Below the pieces are notes generated by a model. It did no database searches. It had not been told where the DNA came from and saw nothing but the letters and a program-made list of their open reading frames with translations. 14,328 nucleotides of DNA from Candidatus Schekmanbacteria bacterium (lineage in GTDB: Bacteria; CSSED10-310; JACPHN01), in NCBI GenBank assembly GCA_016188575.1, contig JACPHN010000248.1, positions 1-14,328 on the forward strand. Reading direction: 5' to 3'. The translations under genes and the position numbers were made by a program. Shown piece after piece: positions 7,118 to 14,002 of the stretch (the stretch's first letter is position 1; every line of letters begins with the position of its first letter).

Positions 7118-7122
7118 CCCGG
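7106..7122 (+). other. Short stem-loop over the DUF4178 stop codon
   Basis: CCGGGT (7106-7111) pairs perfectly with ACCCGG (7117-7122) around TCCTG. The hairpin covers the TGA stop (7115-7117) and precedes the pspA ribosome binding site by 21 bases. It could act as an RNA processing or stability element; there is no T run, so simple termination is unlikely. Confidence 0.3.
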
Positions 7123-7154
7123 ACGTCGGGGAGTTTCCCGCTCGAGGTTGCTAG

Positions 7155-7877
7155 ATGGGGATTTTTCGCCGCTTGTCCGAAGCACTTCGGATGAACATCA
7201 ACGATCTCATGGACCGCGCCGAGGATCCACAGCGCTTGCTTGACCAAGTCTTGCGGGAGATGGAGGATAGCTTGCGCGAGGCCAAGGTTCAGGTGGCGCG
7301 CGCAATCGCAGACGAAAAGAAGCTCATGCACCAGTACGAAACGCAGGCCGCAAAGGCCGAGGAGTGGGAACGCAAGGCGGTGCTGGCGGTTCAGAAAGGG
7401 GAAGATGACCTCGCCCGGGAAGCGCTGAGACGAAAGCGGAGCTTTGCCGAGAGCGCCGAGGGGTTTTCGGCCCAGATCAACAGCCAGCAGCAACTGACGG
7501 CAACCTTGCGCAACAGTTTGCGCGAGCTCGAGCTCAAAGTCGATGAGGCGCGCCGGCGGAAAGCGCTGTTGATCGCCAGGGCCAAGCGGGCGGAGGCGCA
7601 GAAGACGATTCAGAGGGTCATGCGCGGAATGAGCACCAAGGGCACTACCAGCTCGTTTGACCGGCTGGAAGCTCACGTTGGCCAGCTCGAGGCCGAGGCC
7701 GAGGCGACTGTGGAGGCGAGTGGAGATCCTTTCGAGCGCCGCTTCCAGGCGCTGGAAGTGGATGACGAGCTCGAGAGCGAGCTCACGCTGCTCAAGGCTC
7801 AGCACCAGCCCAAAGAGCTCCCGAGCGGCAATCCGCCGCGCGACCCGGAAGGATCGGCAGGGAATCACGGAGACTGA
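7155..7877 (+). CDS. pspA: PspA/IM30 (ESCRT-III-like) membrane-stress protein
   Basis: The 240-residue product starts at ATG 7155, with GAGG (7144-7147) 7 bases before. The N-terminus MGIFRRLSEALRMNINDLMD, then RAEDPQRLLDQVLREMEDSL, is the hallmark PspA/IM30 membrane-binding amphipathic helix followed by the alpha-1/alpha-2 hairpin start. Residues 25-190 are almost entirely helical and charged, as expected for the long coiled-coil hairpin, and the segment FERRFQALEVDDELESELTL gives the C-terminal helices. E. coli PspA has about 222 residues; here a polar Pro/Gly-rich tail of about 25 residues is added. Family members assemble into rods or rings on the inner membrane and limit proton leakage under envelope stress. 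PspF, PspB and PspC are not in the window; the partners are instead DUF4178 upstream and a small membrane protein 23 bases downstream, suggesting Psp-independent regulation. Confidence 0.95.
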   Translation: MGIFRRLSEALRMNINDLMDRAEDPQRLLDQVLREMEDSLREAKVQVARAIADEKKLMHQYETQAAKAEEWERKAVLAVQKGEDDLAREALRRKRSFAESAEGFSAQINSQQQLTATLRNSLRELELKVDEARRRKALLIARAKRAEAQKTIQRVMRGMSTKGTTSSFDRLEAHVGQLEAEAEATVEASGDPFERRFQALEVDDELESELTLLKAQHQPKELPSGNPPRDPEGSAGNHGD

Positions 7878-7900
7878 ACGGACACAGGAAGGAGCTGAAC

Positions 7901-8122
7901 ATGATCGCGATGCGATGTGGGGTTTCGTTGCTGCTGCCGCTGGTGACCGCGGGCCTCTTCGGGCTGGCGATCGGCGTGGGCATCGGTGTCGGGTATTCTC
8001 TCGCGACCAATGGGGCCACGTGCGGCCATGACTGCTGCTGCTGTGAGCACGGAAACGGCGACAAGAAGGACGAGGGCAAGGGCGGCGCGGCGAGCGATGC
8101 CGCCGAGGGGGCAGCAGCCTAG
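7901..8122 (+). CDS. 73-residue membrane protein with a cysteine cluster
   Basis: ATG 7901 follows a strong GGAAGGAG (7887-7894) with 6-base spacing, which makes expression likely despite the small size. Residues about 8-32 form one glycine-rich transmembrane segment (GLAIGVGIGVGYSL at its end). Directly after it comes CGHDCCCCEH (41-50) with five cysteines and two histidines, then a highly charged Lys/Asp/Glu/Gly region and an Ala-rich end. I do not recognise a family. The cluster could bind a metal, be acylated, or form disulfides; which side of the membrane it faces is not clear from the sequence, since the short N-terminus carries one Arg. It lies 23 bases after pspA and is probably the last gene of that operon, so a role as membrane partner or anchor of PspA/DUF4178 is an inference from position only. 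Confidence 0.75.
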   Translation: MIAMRCGVSLLLPLVTAGLFGLAIGVGIGVGYSLATNGATCGHDCCCCEHGNGDKKDEGKGGAASDAAEGAAA

Positions 8123-8207
8123 GCACAAGCGACGACCGTGACCTGGATCCACCGGCTGTTCGCATGCAAGCCGCGCGCGAAGTCCATCGCGAAGACCCCG
8201 CACCTCA

Positions 8208-8268
8208 CCTCCCCCGCATGCGGGGGAGGGACGGAGGGGGACGCTGTCGCCTCGACACCGACTGGCGG
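8208..8268 (+). repeat. Dispersed stem-loop repeat, copy B, with 22-bp perfect palindrome
   Basis: Positions 8208-8229 are a perfect palindrome (CCTCCCCCGCA on the left arm, its exact reverse complement on the right). It is followed by ACGGAGGGGG (8231-8240), identical to copy A, and a closely similar tail up to about 8268. It lies between the 73-residue membrane protein gene and the PhnD-like gene, and may also serve to end or stabilise the pspA transcript. Confidence 0.7.
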
Positions 8269-8275
8269 CAAACTC

Positions 8276-9358
8276 ATGAGTGACTGCAGTGGGCGGCGGC
8301 CTGGCTCGTCCGGCGTATCTGGACTGCCGCCCGAGCCGCGGCAGGGCAGCCGAGCCCGGGCGCGCCCTCGGCGCACCGCCCAAGGGGTGGCGGCTTGCCT
8401 GCTGCCGGCGCTACTGTGCGCGAGCGCGGCGGCCGATGAGCTTGCCAGTCGTGTGGCGCCTGCCGCGAAGGCTGCGGCTGCAGCGGCCTTGCCGGTGGCA
8501 AGGTTCGCCTTCTTCCAGCCGGATGGCTCCGGCCTTCCCCCCGCGGATGTCGCAATTGGCCTCCAGAATTACGCTGCCTATTTCCGCAAGCACGGGATCC
8601 TCGAGCTACGGACTCACTACTTTCGCCGCGCAGCCGACCTGGAGGCGTTTCTCGGCTATCTCGAACGTCGCGGCGAGGATCCCCCCTGGCTGACGTCGCT
8701 GTCGGTGAGCTACATGCTCACCCAGGGCTACCGCCACGGCTACGAGCCCTTCGCTTGCGGCGTGATTGACGGCAAGACGACGGCCAAGTTTTCCCTGCTC
8801 GCGCGCCGAGGTTCCGACATCCGCTCGCTCGAAGATGCCCGGGGCAAGATCCTTGCCTCCATGGAACAGACCGACGATGCGCGAATCTGGGATAGCATCG
8901 TGCTCTTCGACAACCAGATCGACGTCAAGACGCATTTCGGCGGTTTTGTCGAGACCGACTCCCCGACTTCGTCTGTGGCGGCCGTGATCTACGGGGAAGC
9001 CGACGTCGCCATGGTCTTCAAGGCGCTATTCGATCGCCTCAGCAAGGACTCGCAACAGGTTTGGAGGCACATGCGGGAGGTGTACGCTTCGCGCGAGACC
9101 AGCATTGGCAGCGTGCAGACGTGGCGCGGTGCCCCGCCGGAGATCATGGAGCGCGTCAAGCGGGTGCTGCTCGGCGACATCCGCAAGCAGGACGGAGGCG
9201 CGGAGATCCTGGATGCCTTCTTTCTCGATGGGCTGCAGCCGTGCGGCTGGGAAGACTACGACGCTCGAGAGGGCGCCTACATGAAAAGGGCCGGGCTGAG
9301 TCTGGTCTCGGGCGGCGCGCGCGAGGCCGCGATTGCGGCCGGCGGGGTGCGGCACTGA
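8276..9358 (+). CDS. PhnD-like periplasmic substrate-binding protein
   Basis: I chose ATG 8276 (360 residues) because an earlier in-frame GTG at 8138 would force translation through the stem-loop repeat; GTG 8387 is a shorter alternative. An Arg-rich stretch (26-33) precedes a hydrophobic core (GVAACLLPALLCASAAA), with probable cleavage near residue 53. The mature part resembles the PhnD/SsuA/transferrin-like periplasmic binding fold: an opening strand ARFAFFQPDG, a lobe ending in LLARRGSDIRSLEDARGKIL with SMEQTDDARI, a second lobe with SSVAAVIYGEADVAMVFKAL, and a terminal RVLLGDIRKQDGGAEILDAF. Such proteins bind phosphonates or other small anions for ABC import, or act as ligand sensors. No permease or ATPase gene is adjacent, so the ligand and partner are unknown. 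It ends 14 bases from the convergent dehydrogenase gene. No convincing ribosome binding site is seen. Confidence 0.75.
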   Translation: MSDCSGRRPGSSGVSGLPPEPRQGSRARARPRRTAQGVAACLLPALLCASAAADELASRVAPAAKAAAAAALPVARFAFFQPDGSGLPPADVAIGLQNYAAYFRKHGILELRTHYFRRAADLEAFLGYLERRGEDPPWLTSLSVSYMLTQGYRHGYEPFACGVIDGKTTAKFSLLARRGSDIRSLEDARGKILASMEQTDDARIWDSIVLFDNQIDVKTHFGGFVETDSPTSSVAAVIYGEADVAMVFKALFDRLSKDSQQVWRHMREVYASRETSIGSVQTWRGAPPEIMERVKRVLLGDIRKQDGGAEILDAFFLDGLQPCGWEDYDAREGAYMKRAGLSLVSGGAREAAIAAGGVRH

Positions 9359-9372
9359 AAAGCTGACAGCTC

Positions 9373-10311
9373 CTAATGGACGGTCTCACCAGCACGGCCC
9401 GGCCATGCGTGACACCGGCGCGTGCCAGGCTGTGCCGCGTCCGAGACCAGTGGCATCGCTCCGCCGCGCGCCTCCGCTTCGTCTCCCCACGCTCCGGTCA
9501 GATACTCGGTCACTACGCTGTTGATGCGCACGGCAAGCTCTGGCCATAGCGCGTGAACGATCGTCAGCAACCGAATCACCGCATGCGTGTGAAGCAGGAA
9601 TCGATTCGCCCGGATGGCCGCGACGATGCCGTCGGCGACCTTCTCTGGCGTTACCGCGCGCGCCACGAGATAGCTCGCGACGCTGTGCAAGGAAGCTACG
9701 CGATCCGGGGAGCCGGCGATCCGGGCAGATTCGATGAGCGCCGTGTGTACAGGACCCGGGCATACAACGGTCACGCCAACCCCGTGCGCCCGCAGTTGTG
9801 CCGCCAGGGCCTCGGCCAGTCCGACCACCGCGAACTTGGACACGCAATATGGCAACAGCGGGCCGAGCGCCAGGAGACCCGCTCCGGACGCGACGTGAAC
9901 CAGGTGCCCCTGCCCACGCTCCAGCATCCGCGGCAGCAGGGCGCGCACCGTATACACGTGTGCCCACAGGTTGACATCCATGACCCAGCGCCAGTTCTCG
10001 ATGGGAACGTCCTGCATGCGACCGCCGGCGGCGACGCCTGCGTTGTTGACGAGAATGTCCACGGCGCCAAAGTGGTCGAGCACCCGCGCGCACATCGACG
10101 TGGCGTCAGACTCCGTCGCGATGTCGGCTGCAAGCGACAGCACGCGGCGCCGGTAGGCCGCCGCGAGTCGTTCGGTCTCCCGCAAACCATCCTCCCGGAC
10201 GTCGTTGAGCGCGACATGGCACCCGGCGCGCGCCAAGGCCACTGCGGTTGCGCGGCCAATGCCGCTGCCAGCACCGGTAATCAACGCAACCTTGTCGGAA
10301 AGAACCTTCAT
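9373..10311 (-). CDS. Short-chain dehydrogenase/reductase (SDR)
   Basis: ATG at 10311-10309 is preceded by GGAGG (10323-10319) with 7-base spacing; the product has 312 residues. Classical SDR motifs are complete: the Rossmann TGAGSGIG (12-19), the DIATESD segment (63-69), NNAG (89-92), catalytic Ser142 in VASGAG, and YCVSK with Tyr155 and Lys159, followed by PGPVHT (185-190). It should reduce or oxidise a carbonyl/alcohol substrate with NAD(P). LNDVRE after the second strand, with an acidic Asp37, leans toward NAD(H). A C-terminal extension of about 60 residues beyond the usual 250 contains a hydrophobic segment (VIRLLTIVHALWPELAV), possibly a membrane-contact helix, and a polar tail. The start overlaps the stop of the subtilase gene (ATGA), so translation is coupled, although no biochemical link is obvious. 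The substrate is unknown. Confidence 0.92.
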   Translation of the reverse strand: MKVLSDKVALITGAGSGIGRATAVALARAGCHVALNDVREDGLRETERLAAAYRRRVLSLAADIATESDATSMCARVLDHFGAVDILVNNAGVAAGGRMQDVPIENWRWVMDVNLWAHVYTVRALLPRMLERGQGHLVHVASGAGLLALGPLLPYCVSKFAVVGLAEALAAQLRAHGVGVTVVCPGPVHTALIESARIAGSPDRVASLHSVASYLVARAVTPEKVADGIVAAIRANRFLLHTHAVIRLLTIVHALWPELAVRINSVVTEYLTGAWGDEAEARGGAMPLVSDAAQPGTRRCHAWPGRAGETVH

Positions 10312-13300
10312 GGTGTCGCCTCCGAGCGCCCGCCGCAGAGATGTTCCGGAGCGCGCGATGTCACGATCGGCGCGTGATCGACCTGTCGATGCGAGTGGCT
10401 CGGGCCGCTCCTCCGAGGTGCGCGCGCCCAACGCGGCGCCGCGCCCCGCCCGCCCGACCTCGGCGCCCCCATTAGCCCGAACCCCAGCAGCATCAGTCCG
10501 GCCGCAATCGAACCAGGTGCGAAGATCGGGACGCCCGAGGTCCCGGGCGCCGTCTGGCAAAGGGTCTCGGAAGCCGTTCCCATGCTGCCGCTCGCCTTGC
10601 GCGCCCGCACCGAAAAGCAATACGTATCGCCCGGCGCAAAGAGCGCCGGAAACGTCGTCAAAGTCTGTCCGCCGACGTCCCGCACGTTGCTCAGACTCGC
10701 CGCCGATGGTCCCCAGGACACGACGTAGGCGCTGGCCTTGGCCACGGGCTGCCAGGTGAGAACGGCGTCATACGCGGTGCCCCCCCCCGCCCGCGCCGCC
10801 TCGGCGCCCAGCGCCGGCCCACCGTACAGGATGCCCAGTGCCAGGCCTCTGGCGATGCCCAGCGGCGTATCCACGCTCAGCTCGCCGGCGCGCCACCGCG
10901 GTAGGAGGCGCCCATCGACCTGCGCGAAGTACTCCAGCCACACCTCGTAGGTACCGTCCGGCATGGCATCGGTTACCGGATAGGTGGCCGTTGCCTGATC
11001 GCTCGCCGGCCACTGGACGTCGCGGATGGAGGTGTACGGCACGCCATCGAGCACCAGCTCCACTATCGTGTCCCGGTTGTGGGCCATCGGCCCCGCGAAT
11101 GTGACCGTCAGCGTCACCGTCTCCAGCCCCGCGATTTCGGGGTCCGCGGCAAACGCGATTGGAAAGGACGGCGCGCTGTTATCAGGGCTCTCCGCAACCG
11201 GAGCAAACGCCACTTCAGCGCGGCCAAAGCTATCGAGAAAGTCGAAAATGCGCTGCTCAACCCCTTCGCTGTCGGTGGTTGCCCAGTACGTGCCGGTAGC
11301 GTCAATCTCCTCGCTTCCTCCAAGAGGAGCGACCAGGTCATAGCCTCCGGAAAGGGCGTTGCCGACCAGGCTGTTCGCGCTGAGCTCCGGGCGAGCGTCC
11401 AGGCCCAGGCCGCCGTCATTTCCCGTGATGGAAGAACGTTGAACCGCAGTCGCGTCGTCCATCACGCGCACCGCGTAGCTTCCGTTGCCGCCGCCGTAGA
11501 CCAGCGCGCGGTCAAACACGCTGCCGTCCGACAAGATCACGCCGCCAACGTGGTCGAAGGTCGCTTCGCGAGCGATGGCGGCGCTCAGAACAACTTCACC
11601 GGGGATCTCGGCGAACGTGCACCGATCCACGAGGAGTTGACCGCCGGGCGGTCCCGCAATCTCGAGCCCCGCCAGTCCTGTGGAAAAATCGGCGTAGCGC
11701 AGCAGCGAGCCTGAGACGTACGCGCCATTGTCGTCCAGGACCGAGCCAACTGCGGAGGTCAACAGGCTGATCCCGAGTTGGCAGCCTCCCGCTTCGCAGT
11801 CCTCGCTGTTTGCTGGTTCAAACACTACCGGTGAGTCTGCCGCGCCAAGCACCTGAATTTCGCCGTCGACCCAAACTGTCGTGTGTTTGTCGAGCTGGAC
11901 CGTTGCCCCGCTTTCGATCTTCAGACGAGCTCCGGGGTTGACGTGCACGAAGCCGACCAGATGGGAGCGGGTTCTCGCAGCCAGAACAGTATCCGCGACG
12001 AGCTCTCCAGTGATCTCCGCGGCGTCGATCCGGAGGTTGAGACTGACTTGAAGCGTAAAAGCCCCACCGAGAGAAATGGAGAGCAGCAGAGGCATTTCGA
12101 GCCCTGCCAAGCCCGCACCAGCCGTCACGACGAAGGGGTCGGCGTCGTTTCCCAGGCGATAGGGATCCTGCTCCGTCCACGCGAACGCCGCGGTCGCCTG
12201 GCTGATGGTAACGGCGGAGCTAGAGGAGCTGAGTGTTCCCGTTACGCTTTGGGCCGACCCCGTTTGCTCGTCCAGGTAGACGAGAAGCTGCACGGTTTCC
12301 CCCTCGTCGGCCATGCGGTCACCATCACAGGTCGGGCACTCCGAGCTCGGCGAGTCACTCACGTCGCTCGCCCCGAATACGAGCCTGGGGGTGACCTCCT
12401 GGGTCAGCGCCCGGCCGGCGCTCACGACCCGAAGAAGCTCCGCTGATTCGGGATCGGTGATCTCCTTGGCGGATAATAGCGCCTGCAAACCGAGTTGCCG
12501 GGGGGTCCAAGAGGGCTGTTCGGTGGCGAGCAATCCCAGGGCTCCGCCAACGAAGGGGGCCGCCATGCTCGTGCCGGACCAGGGCGCGTACGCTCCGCCC
12601 GGAAGCGTCGACCAGATGCCGGTTCCCGGGGCGTACAGACTGACCCACTCGCCGCGGTTGGAGAACGTCGCCCGTGCGCCGCCGCTGTCGATGGCACCGG
12701 CGGCGATGACCTCGTCGTACGCGGCAGGATAGGTCGGCGTCGTCGTCCCCCAGTTTCCGGCGGCCGCGACGCAGGCGGTGTTGAGAGCTTCCGCCGCGGC
12801 AACTGCTTCCTGCACCGCCGTGGAGGCCGTGGCGAATCCGAGTGACATGATGACCACGCGGGCGCCATTGCCGGCCGCCATGGCGATCGCGGCGGCAAGC
12901 CGCGATGTGGTCCCGCTGCCCATGGCGTCGAGCACCTTGAGCGGCATGACGCGGCACTGCCAGCACACACCCGCAATTCCCGTGCCGTTGTTGCTCGCGG
13001 CACTCGCGATGCCAGCCACGTGCGTGCCGTGCCCGGCGTCGTCATAGGGCGCAGTGGGGCTGTCGAAGGCGACCTCGTTTACCAGATCCCAGCCTTCGAC
13101 CATGACGAGACGGCCGCGGTCGAAGTCGGGATGCGAGCCATCCAGCCCGGTGTCGAGCACGGCCAGAATCACCGACGGATCGCCCGTGGTGATCGCCCAG
13201 GCCTCGGGGGCGTCAATGTCGATCCCGTCGGGGGCTTCCGCCGTCGGGTCCTGGTGCAGCCCCCACTGTTCGGCCAGTCGCGGATCATCGGGGAGGCCAT

Positions 13301-13787
13301 CCAGCGCCCTGACCTGACGATCGAGCTCCACCCATTCGACTTCCGGAAGTGACGACAGGTGAGTCATCATCCGTGTTGCGGTTTCCGCATCGGCGTAGCT
13401 CAGGGTGACTGTCCGCCGGAGTCCCGCCGCCAGCTCGCGCGCCCGTCGCGCTGCAGCGGGCGATCGACTGGCGAGCTCCGCTGCGCGTTGCACGAGCCGC
13501 GCGCGATCGGCATGGAGCGGCTGCATCGACACCGCCCCGTAGCCCGCCGCAGCGGCCCTCCACCGCTCTGCAGACGGGTCATTCAGCACTGCCGTGGGGC
13601 CCGCCTCCTCCCGAAACTTGACGATCACTGTCGCCGGAGCCGCCTCGCGGGCCGGCGCCGCGCCTGCCGCACCTGGCAAGAGCCCGAGAAATGCCGTGCC
13701 AGATGCGAGAGCGCCTAGAAACATGAGGATGCCGGCGGCGCATCGGTACCAGCAGCGACGGGCCTCGGAATGTGGTTGGTTCGTCAT
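10308..13787 (-). CDS. Large secreted subtilisin-like serine protease (S8) with C-terminal beta modules
   Basis: The product has 1159 residues from ATG 13787, with CTCCTCC (GGAGGAG on the coding strand) 9 bases upstream; an in-frame start at 13886 would only add residues ahead of a good signal peptide. Layout: signal peptide (about 10-45), I9-like propeptide (about 52-158, ATVIVKFREE), S8 catalytic domain (about 195-460) with Asp212 (VLDTGLDGSHP), His253 (GHGTHVAG), Asn345 (AAGN) and Ser407 (GTSMAAP), an Ig-like domain opened by CPTCDGDRMADEGETV (484-499), a right-handed beta-helix-like region (about 596-835), a second Ig-like domain (about 868-975), an FN3-like domain (about 1003-1080), and a hydrophobic segment (about 1091-1107) followed by a basic tail of about 50 residues. 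It should be an active extracellular or surface-anchored protease. A run of nine C at 10780-10788 (G on the coding strand) lies in frame before the FN3 domain. The stop overlaps the dehydrogenase start. Confidence 0.95.
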   Translation of the reverse strand: MTNQPHSEARRCWYRCAAGILMFLGALASGTAFLGLLPGAAGAAPAREAAPATVIVKFREEAGPTAVLNDPSAERWRAAAAGYGAVSMQPLHADRARLVQRAAELASRSPAAARRARELAAGLRRTVTLSYADAETATRMMTHLSSLPEVEWVELDRQVRALDGLPDDPRLAEQWGLHQDPTAEAPDGIDIDAPEAWAITTGDPSVILAVLDTGLDGSHPDFDRGRLVMVEGWDLVNEVAFDSPTAPYDDAGHGTHVAGIASAASNNGTGIAGVCWQCRVMPLKVLDAMGSGTTSRLAAAIAMAAGNGARVVIMSLGFATASTAVQEAVAAAEALNTACVAAAGNWGTTTPTYPAAYDEVIAAGAIDSGGARATFSNRGEWVSLYAPGTGIWSTLPGGAYAPWSGTSMAAPFVGGALGLLATEQPSWTPRQLGLQALLSAKEITDPESAELLRVVSAGRALTQEVTPRLVFGASDVSDSPSSECPTCDGDRMADEGETVQLLVYLDEQTGSAQSVTGTLSSSSSAVTISQATAAFAWTEQDPYRLGNDADPFVVTAGAGLAGLEMPLLLSISLGGAFTLQVSLNLRIDAAEITGELVADTVLAARTRSHLVGFVHVNPGARLKIESGATVQLDKHTTVWVDGEIQVLGAADSPVVFEPANSEDCEAGGCQLGISLLTSAVGSVLDDNGAYVSGSLLRYADFSTGLAGLEIAGPPGGQLLVDRCTFAEIPGEVVLSAAIAREATFDHVGGVILSDGSVFDRALVYGGGNGSYAVRVMDDATAVQRSSITGNDGGLGLDARPELSANSLVGNALSGGYDLVAPLGGSEEIDATGTYWATTDSEGVEQRIFDFLDSFGRAEVAFAPVAESPDNSAPSFPIAFAADPEIAGLETVTLTVTFAGPMAHNRDTIVELVLDGVPYTSIRDVQWPASDQATATYPVTDAMPDGTYEVWLEYFAQVDGRLLPRWRAGELSVDTPLGIARGLALGILYGGPALGAEAARAGGGTAYDAVLTWQPVAKASAYVVSWGPSAASLSNVRDVGGQTLTTFPALFAPGDTYCFSVRARKASGSMGTASETLCQTAPGTSGVPIFAPGSIAAGLMLLGFGLMGAPRSGGRGAAPRWARAPRRSGPSHSHRQVDHAPIVTSRAPEHLCGGRSEATP

Positions 13788-13877
13788 GGTAGCCGCTCCT
13801 CCGACAGCGCACAGTATCGCCGGGCGCGGTTGCTCGCAAACGTCCTTGTACCCCCTATCGCATGAACGCCGAGTCGG

Positions 13878-13889
13878 TGTATTCATACA
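13878..13889. promoter_or_regulatory. Possible operator palindrome in the divergent intergenic region
   Basis: TGTAT-TC-ATACA is a perfect inverted repeat with 5-base arms, located in the AT-richer middle of the roughly 200-bp region between the divergent subtilase and membrane sensor genes. On the minus strand a TTGACG (13899-13894) stands next to it, but no well-spaced -10 was found. Binding by a dimeric regulator is possible but unproven. Confidence 0.25.
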
Positions 13890-13939
13890 GGGGCGTCAAG
13901 AACCGAGATTTCGGGCATTGAGGTTCAGGAGGAACTTTT

Positions 13940-14002
13940 GTGAAATCTCTGCAGGAATGCGGAGCACACGCGATCAAGGCGATGGTGGCACGGCATGAAT
14001 GA
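13940..14002 (+). CDS. Possible 20-codon leader ORF
   Basis: A very good ribosome binding site AGGAGGAA (13927-13934) is placed correctly before GTG 13940. The frame encodes MKSLQECGAHAIKAMVARHE and stops at TGA 14000-14002, overlapping the ATG at 13995 of the following membrane protein gene by eight bases. The peptide is plausible as a short amphipathic helix. It may be a leader peptide coupling translation to the downstream gene, or the displaced true start of that gene after a frameshift. Confidence 0.4.
   Translation: MKSLQECGAHAIKAMVARHE

Noticed and set aside
8138-8275. Upstream in-frame extension of the PhnD-like protein from GTG 8138
   Set aside because: It would translate the 22-bp palindrome and repeat tail as protein and place about 46 unusual residues before the signal peptide region; ATG 8276 is simpler.
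9361-9371. AGCTGACAGCT between the convergent PhnD-like and SDR genes as a bidirectional terminator
   Set aside because: The stem allows only about four pairs with a three-base loop and short T/A flanks, too weak to call.
9553-10377. Plus-strand open frame (274 codons) opposite the dehydrogenase
   Set aside because: The minus strand has a complete SDR motif set; the plus-strand translation shows no family signature.
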